Origin: SFEL01 sp964392455 | GTDB lineage: Bacteria > Bacillota > Clostridia > Christensenellales > CAG-138 | DNA length: 64,000 nt | Assembly (NCBI GenBank): GCA_964392455.1 | Contig: CAYMPG010000008.1 | Span: forward strand, 1-64,000 | Direction: 5' to 3' | Part shown: in pieces, positions 59,641-64,000 of the stretch | Numbering within the stretch: position 1 is the first letter of the stretch | Layout of the letters: each line of letters begins with the position of its first letter | Translations under genes and position numbers: made by a program | Notes under the pieces: model-generated | Told to the model about the DNA's origin: nothing | What the model saw: only the letters and a program-made list of their open reading frames with translations | The model's database searches: none

Positions 59641-60458
59641 TTCTTCTCCTCCTTTGCAGCACAGTATGCGGCTATGCCCGTGAATATGCCCTCAGCGCAT
59701 TTGTTCTGATAGGACTCCCTGCTGAGCAGGCCATCCTCCTTTGGATTTGAAAGGTAGCCCATCTCTATGGTGACCACCGGGCTGTCAGACCAATTAAAGC
59801 CGGTCTGGGTTGCGGTATAGCTTATGCCGCAGCACTTTGCGCCGGTCACTGTGCAGAAGCCGGTAAGCACCTGCTTGCCAAGCTCAGCGCTGCTGTCGTA
59901 TATTTCCATATCGATGCCGGGGGCAATTATAAGCGCACCGCTGATGCTCTGATAATTTGAGCTGTTGCAGTGGATCCTTATCCAGAAATCCACCTGGGCC
60001 TCATTCATGAGCTGCGCCCGCTCTATATTGGACAGGTTCACGTCATGGGTACTGCGTGTCATTACCACCGTGGCACCCCTGTTCTGAAGGAGCACGGAGA
60101 GCTTTTCTGCAACTATAAGGTTTATGCTGTATTCGGCAATGCCGCTGCGTATGCCTGTTCCGCCGGGGCTCATGCGGTCCTTCGTCTTTTCGTCATCCTC
60201 AGGAGATATGGGCTCCTGCTCACTATCCGCCTCAAGCTGGTGGCCCGGGTCAATGCCTATGGTCACTCCCTCAAGGGAATACTGATATGGGTCAAAATCC
60301 GTGCTGTCAGCCTTATCCCTGCCGAAGCGGCTCTCTGCCCTTTTTGAAAAAATGTTTTCCGGGGCAAAGTCACCGGGAGCAGCAAAAGCAGCGCTGCACT
60401 GAAGCAGCGTGGCCATGCTCATCATTATGGCAAACATTTTTTTGATAAAAGCCGTCAT
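59637..60458 (-). CDS. N-acetylmuramoyl-L-alanine amidase (Amidase_3)
   Basis: Zinc amidase that cuts the bond between MurNAc and L-Ala in peptidoglycan. The 273 residues include an N-terminal signal peptide (about 1-27) and the Amidase_3 domain. Zinc ligands are His in GIDPGHQ near 73, Glu in GIAEYSINL near 110 and His in IRIHCNSS near 162; the catalytic Glu lies in TIEMGYLSNPKED near 238. An insert of about 25 acidic residues after DPGH (EQEPISPEDDEKTKD) lengthens the usual loop. A -10 TATAAT lies in the gap toward clpC. Confidence 0.93.
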   Translation of the reverse strand: MTAFIKKMFAIMMSMATLLQCSAAFAAPGDFAPENIFSKRAESRFGRDKADSTDFDPYQYSLEGVTIGIDPGHQLEADSEQEPISPEDDEKTKDRMSPGGTGIRSGIAEYSINLIVAEKLSVLLQNRGATVVMTRSTHDVNLSNIERAQLMNEAQVDFWIRIHCNSSNYQSISGALIIAPGIDMEIYDSSAELGKQVLTGFCTVTGAKCCGISYTATQTGFNWSDSPVVTIEMGYLSNPKEDGLLSRESYQNKCAEGIFTGIAAYCAAKEEKK

Positions 60459-60558
60459 AATACTCCATCCCGGTTCAAAAGTTTACCTGTACATTGTACC
60501 ACTGAGCTGCGAAATATGTAACCTCCCTGCCATTGAACAAATTGTTAATTATAGCATA

Positions 60559-60590
60559 AATGGCAGCCCCGCGCCTGCGAAGCTGCCATT
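60559..60590 (-). terminator. Probable terminator after clpC
   Basis: AATGGCAGC (60559-60567) and GCTGCCATT (60582-60590) form a 9-bp stem with a 14-nt loop, 8 nt past the clpC stop. The T-run is poor, so termination may be incomplete. Confidence 0.55.
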
Positions 60591-60597
60591 ATACAGG

Positions 60598-63015
60598 CTA
60601 ATTCAGCTTTTTAAATACCAGTTTTTCGCCCTCGGCATCCGCCTGAACGCTGTCTCCCAGAGCTATCCTGCCGGAAAGCAGCTCCTCGCTCAGGCTGTCC
60701 TCCACCTGATGCTGTATTGCCCGGCGGAGAGGCCTTGCGCCGTATACCGGGTCAAAGCCGTCTGCCGACAGCCGCTCCTCGGCAGCAGGTGTCACGGTAA
60801 GGGCTATGCCCCGCTCAGCCAGCCGCTCGATCACGCCCTTTAGCATAAGGCGCACGATCTGCCTGGTCTGCTCCCGCTCAAGCTGATGGAATATGATTAT
60901 CTCATCCACCCTGTTGATAAATTCAGGTGAAAAGGTCTTTTTAAGCTCTGCCATCATGCTTTCCCGCATACGCTCATAGGTAAGGGCGGGATTCTCAGCC
61001 CCGAAGCCCACAGCCTTGTGCTTACCCACATCCGCTGCACCCACGTTTGAGGTCATTATGATGATGGTATTACGAAAATCCACCACCCGGCCCTTTGCAT
61101 CTGCAAGGCGGCCATCCTCCAATACCTGCAGGAGTATATTGAATACATCAGGATGGGCCTTTTCTATTTCATCCAGCAGTATTACGGTATATGGCTTTCT
61201 GCGTACTTTTTCGGTAAGCTGCCCTCCGTCGTCATAGCCCACGTAGCCCGGGGGAGAGCCCATCAGCTTGCTTACGCTATGGGGCTCCATATACTCTGAC
61301 ATATCCAGCCGCACCATGGCATCCTCCCGGTCAAACATCACCTGGGCCAGTGCCTTTGACAGCTCGGTTTTTCCAACGCCCGTGGGGCCAAGGAAAAGAT
61401 ATGAGCCTATTGGCCGGCGTGGATCCTTTAGCCCCGCCCTCGCCCGGCGTATGGCACGGGATACGGCAGATACGGCTTCATCCTGCCCTATCACCCGCTC
61501 ATGCAGTGCCTTTTCCAGGGACAGGAGCTTGTGGCTCTCGTCCTCTGTGAGCCGCTTTACAGGGATGCCAGTCCAGGCGTTGACCACCTCTGCAATATCC
61601 TGCTCTGTAACGATGCTCTCCGTGCTGTCACGGCTGCGCTCCCAATCCGCCTTGCGGGCAGCCATTTCATCCCTGAGGCAGCGTTCCTCATCCCTTATGG
61701 CGGCGGCCCGCTCAAAGTTTTGATTATTAACAGCCTCCTCCTTTTCCTTAAGGAGAGCCGTCAGCTTATCCTCCAATGCCCGCATATCCGGCGGGGATAC
61801 ATATGCCGCAAGCCTTACCCGGCTGGCAGCCTCATCCATAAGGTCTATGGCCTTATCCGGAAGAAACCTGTCCGAAATGTATCTATCAGACAGCTCCACC
61901 GCAGCCTTTATGGCTCCATTTGTGATCACCGCCTTGTGATGGGCCTCGTAACGATCCCTCAGGCCATAGAGTATCTCCACGGCCTCCTCCCGGCTGGGCT
62001 CCCCCACAGATACCGGCTGAAAGCGCCGCTCAAGGGCGCCGTCTTTTTCTATGTACTTGCGGTATTCATCCGGCGTGGTAGCACCCACCACCTGTATCTG
62101 CCCCCGGGCCAGGGCGGGCTTCATGATATTTGAAGCATCTATGCTGCCCTCTGATGCGCCTGCGCCCACTATGGTATGCAGCTCGTCTATAAACAGTATG
62201 GTGTTTTTGTTTTCTATAAGCTCGTCTATTGCGGCCTTTATGCGCTCCTCAAATTCGCCCCTGTACTTTGTGCCGGCAAGCATACCCCCAAGCTCCAGCG
62301 TTACCACCCGCTTGTTTTTCAGCAGCTCAGGTATATTTCCCCCGGCTATGCGCTGGGCCAGCCCCTCAACGATGGCGCTCTTGCCCACGCCCGGGTCGCC
62401 TATGAGCACGGGGTTATTCTTGGTTCGGCGGGAAAGTATCTGTATCACCCGCTGTATCTCCTGCTCCCGGCCTATTACCGGATCCAGCTCGCCATTTCTT
62501 GCAAGGCGGGTAAGATCCTTGCCATACTTATCCAGCACAGGGGTATCCGAGGGCTGCTCCTTTGCGCTCTTATCCGCCTTGCGGGTGGTGCCTGCAAGCA
62601 TCTGGGTAAGCAGAGTAAAATCCACCCCCAGGTCTGAAAGTATGCTGACCGCCACACAATCCCGCTCCCTGAGTATGGCAAGGAGGATATGCTCTGTGCC
62701 TATGTAGCTGTTTTTCAGGGACTTTGCTTCGTACAGGCTGAGCTCGAGTATTTTCTTTGTGCGGGGGGTATATCCAAAGCTGTCGGTAAAGTGATAATCC
62801 CCGTGGCCCACCAGCTCCTCCGCCCTGCGGGATACCTCCTCCGCAGATATGCCAAGCTGAGCAAGGGCACGGGAGGCTGCTCCCTCCTGCTCCCTTATGA
62901 GCCCCAGCAGCAGATGCTCGCTGCCCACGTAATTATGCCCCATAGCCTTGGCGCTATCCTGAGCAAGGGCAAGGGCACGGCGTGCGCCCTCGGTAAACCG
63001 TTCCATGAAGTCCAT
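60598..63015 (-). CDS. clpC: ClpC-type AAA+ unfoldase
   Basis: Hexameric chaperone that feeds substrates to ClpP. The 805-residue protein has two N-terminal repeats (1-145), AAA1 with Walker A GDPGVGKSA near 213, a middle UVR-like helix region with LKEKEEAVNNQNFERAAAIRDEE near 430 split by a turn, AAA2 with GPTGVGKTE near 545, the VGFG ClpP-contact loop near 680, and a C-terminal D2-small domain. ATG 63013-63015 has GGAGG 7 nt upstream. Unlike Bacillus there is no ctsR-mcsA-mcsB ahead of it; the gene has its own promoter. Confidence 0.95.
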   Translation of the reverse strand: MDFMERFTEGARRALALAQDSAKAMGHNYVGSEHLLLGLIREQEGAASRALAQLGISAEEVSRRAEELVGHGDYHFTDSFGYTPRTKKILELSLYEAKSLKNSYIGTEHILLAILRERDCVAVSILSDLGVDFTLLTQMLAGTTRKADKSAKEQPSDTPVLDKYGKDLTRLARNGELDPVIGREQEIQRVIQILSRRTKNNPVLIGDPGVGKSAIVEGLAQRIAGGNIPELLKNKRVVTLELGGMLAGTKYRGEFEERIKAAIDELIENKNTILFIDELHTIVGAGASEGSIDASNIMKPALARGQIQVVGATTPDEYRKYIEKDGALERRFQPVSVGEPSREEAVEILYGLRDRYEAHHKAVITNGAIKAAVELSDRYISDRFLPDKAIDLMDEAASRVRLAAYVSPPDMRALEDKLTALLKEKEEAVNNQNFERAAAIRDEERCLRDEMAARKADWERSRDSTESIVTEQDIAEVVNAWTGIPVKRLTEDESHKLLSLEKALHERVIGQDEAVSAVSRAIRRARAGLKDPRRPIGSYLFLGPTGVGKTELSKALAQVMFDREDAMVRLDMSEYMEPHSVSKLMGSPPGYVGYDDGGQLTEKVRRKPYTVILLDEIEKAHPDVFNILLQVLEDGRLADAKGRVVDFRNTIIIMTSNVGAADVGKHKAVGFGAENPALTYERMRESMMAELKKTFSPEFINRVDEIIIFHQLEREQTRQIVRLMLKGVIERLAERGIALTVTPAAEERLSADGFDPVYGARPLRRAIQHQVEDSLSEELLSGRIALGDSVQADAEGEKLVFKKLN

Positions 63016-63044
63016 CCTGTGACCTCCAGATATTTCTAATGTAT

Positions 63045-63073
63045 ATTTTAATGCAAACCCATGGCATACGCAA
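63045..63073 (-). promoter_or_regulatory. clpC-proximal promoter
   Basis: Minus-strand TTGCGT (63068-63073), 17-bp spacer and TAAAAT (63045-63050), 30 nt before the clpC ATG. It begins in the tail of the terminator at 63075-63106. Confidence 0.6.
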
Positions 63074-63074
63074 C

Positions 63075-63106
63075 GAAAAACGGCTCCCATTTGAATGGGA
63101 GCCGTG
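63075..63106 (-). terminator. Strong terminator upstream of clpC
   Basis: On the minus strand ACGGCTCCCATT and AATGGGAGCCGT form a perfect stem of about 12 bp with a very short loop, followed by TTTTTCGTT. It ends either the gene at 63232-63885 or a short RNA from the promoter at 63154. Confidence 0.9.
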
Positions 63107-63148
63107 AAACTTCAGTTGCCTTGAAAGGGAACTCGTTTCTCACTTGCA
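63075..63148 (-). ncRNA. Candidate small RNA or attenuator leader ahead of clpC
   Basis: A perfect minus-strand TATAAT (63154-63159) stands 75-80 nt upstream of the strong terminator at 63075-63106. The intervening RNA can fold: GTGAGAAAC pairs with GTTTCAC (2-nt bulge), enclosing AGTTCC with GG.AACT. The -35 region (GATGAA, 18 bp) is weak. It could be an independent RNA of about 75 nt, or the leader of a longer clpC mRNA that escapes the terminator. No known riboswitch class is recognised. Confidence 0.4.
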
Positions 63149-63231
63149 GATTTATTATAACCTGCCGGCCAGGCTTTTTCATCACAAAAGTATTACAAAG
63201 TAATCAAATGTTAATTAAGTTTTGTTTTCCG

Positions 63232-63885
63232 TTATTCATCAATGGAGACCGTCATATATACCCGGCCCTCCATAAGGTTTACAGTGCAGGCAAAATTCCC
63301 GGCCTTAATATCCCTGTCCTTGCCATCCTGTATGGTTTGCCGTGCAAGGGACAGCATGGAGGTCACGTTGCCATAATTCAGCTCGCCCATCACATCAAGG
63401 CCGCTCACAAGAGCCGTAAAGCCCTTTTCCAGCCACTCCCCCTCCAGCTCATAGGCGGTTATACGCTGCTCATAGAGGGAAATTTCCACATTTGTAGGGT
63501 CATTTGGCAGCGGCTCAGGCTCAGGAGCCGCAGGCAATATGAGAGTAAAGGCGCACACGCCGCCATTTCGCATGGAAAGCACCAGCTCACCATCAGACAG
63601 CTCCTCCCGCATCAGGGTATATGCATTTGCAAGGGAACCTACAGCCTCCTTTTCCTCGGCCTCGGCTTCCAGGCCATACTCCCCTGCCCTTTCAAAAAAT
63701 ACCTCTGGCGCAGGGTATGCACGCTGCCTTTCCGCAGCCGGCACAGGGGTAGCAGAAGAATCCGTGGTGGCCACCACGCTGCTGTCCTCCCGGCCGCCCA
63801 GTAAATATAGCCCTATGCAGCACAGCACCATTACTATGGTAAAAATGGTGCCCGCCCTGCCCTTTTCCTTTTCTCCCTTTGCCAT
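63232..63885 (-). CDS. Membrane-anchored protein of unknown function
   Basis: A 217-residue protein with a short basic N terminus, one membrane helix (about 13-32: TIFTIVMVLCCIGLYLLGG) and an extracellular part. That part starts with a Ser/Thr/Pro-rich linker and ends in a mixed alpha/beta domain with a Pro/Glu run (PAAPEPEPLPNDPTN) in the middle. Two neighbouring Cys lie in the membrane helix. No family is recognised. Start ATG 63883-63885 has GGAG 7 nt upstream and overlaps the stop of the upstream gene (TGATG), so the two are coupled. Confidence 0.72.
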   Translation of the reverse strand: MAKGEKEKGRAGTIFTIVMVLCCIGLYLLGGREDSSVVATTDSSATPVPAAERQRAYPAPEVFFERAGEYGLEAEAEEKEAVGSLANAYTLMREELSDGELVLSMRNGGVCAFTLILPAAPEPEPLPNDPTNVEISLYEQRITAYELEGEWLEKGFTALVSGLDVMGELNYGNVTSMLSLARQTIQDGKDRDIKAGNFACTVNLMEGRVYMTVSIDE

Positions 63886-64000
63886 CACTGCTCTCCGAAT
63901 GCTGCTGCAAGTACGCTATCTATATCCGTTCCATCGCTGCGGCCTGCCTTTTTAAGGGCTAAAGTGAAATAATCCGGCACCCGTGCCTTAAACACCATGC
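63885..64000 (-). CDS. 3' end of a gene cut by the window edge
   Basis: The minus-strand frame ending at TGA 63885-63887 is open to the right edge, giving about 38 C-terminal residues (ending SVLAAAFGEQ). An in-frame ATG lies at 63996-63998, but whether it is the true start is not visible. The segment is Lys/Arg/Asp-rich and soluble. It is translationally coupled to the membrane protein that follows. No family is recognised. Confidence 0.55.
   Translation of the reverse strand, partial: MVFKARVPDYFTLALKKAGRSDGTDIDSVLAAAFGEQ

Overview
This window looks like the conserved core chromosome of an anaerobic Clostridia-type Firmicute (a Christensenellales or Oscillospirales relative is possible but not provable here). 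G+C is roughly mid-50s by eye. The basis is Bacillus/Clostridium gene order, RemA, YicC, BofA/YaaL, PrkC/PrpC, MutS2, a T-box, and SAM-I, THF and lysine riboswitches. No rRNA, insertion sequence, CRISPR array or complete prophage was seen. Most genes lie on the minus strand in long operons with ATGA-type overlaps.

Layout. 1-169: the 3' end of an unknown plus-strand gene, with a two-way terminator. 225-8147: a def-fmt-rsmB-rlmN-prpC-prkC-rsgA-rpe operon (initiator-Met processing, rRNA modification, Ser/Thr kinase and phosphatase). 8184-19097: priA, coaBC-rpoZ-gmk-remA-yicC, an AIR-synthase-like gene, ligA, pcrA. 19117-23133: a Phe T-box operon pheS-pheT-orf82. 23150-29903: a beta-CASP nuclease, a SEC-C protein, an unusual glmU, a CDF exporter, a sirtuin, bofA-yaaL, and folT behind a THF riboswitch. 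30158-36458: a lipoprotein, a zinc-ribbon/SH3 protein, small membrane proteins, an S41 protease, and a P-loop-like protein without its lysine. 36596-40976: metK with a SAM-I riboswitch, a divergent TtcA-like gene, a flavodoxin-like gene, thyA-dfrA. 41145-43341: a two-gene phage-tail-like, collagen-repeat unit with its own promoter, a LexA-box-like operator and a terminator. 43359-56353: RluD-like synthase, tRNA-Asn, GNAT, EF-G paralogue, and a zapA-U32-mutS2-DUF523-response regulator-histidine kinase-htrA run. 56614-58639: a lysine riboswitch and an NhaC-family carrier (probable LysW). 58785-64000: lipoprotein, amidase, clpC, a candidate small RNA or attenuator, and two more genes, the last cut by the window edge.

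The genes link mainly through one-carbon and translation metabolism: folate import (folT), folate use (dfrA, thyA, fmt, def), SAM synthesis (metK) and SAM use (rlmN, rsmB). Envelope and stress functions (prkC/prpC, htrA with its two-component system, ctpA-like protease, clpC, amidase, zapA) form a second theme. The points most worth a second look are the GlmU with an apparently dead uridyltransferase half, the isolated tail-fibre unit with an SOS-like operator, the structured RNA in front of clpC, and the overlapping divergent -35 boxes between metK and the ttcA-like gene.
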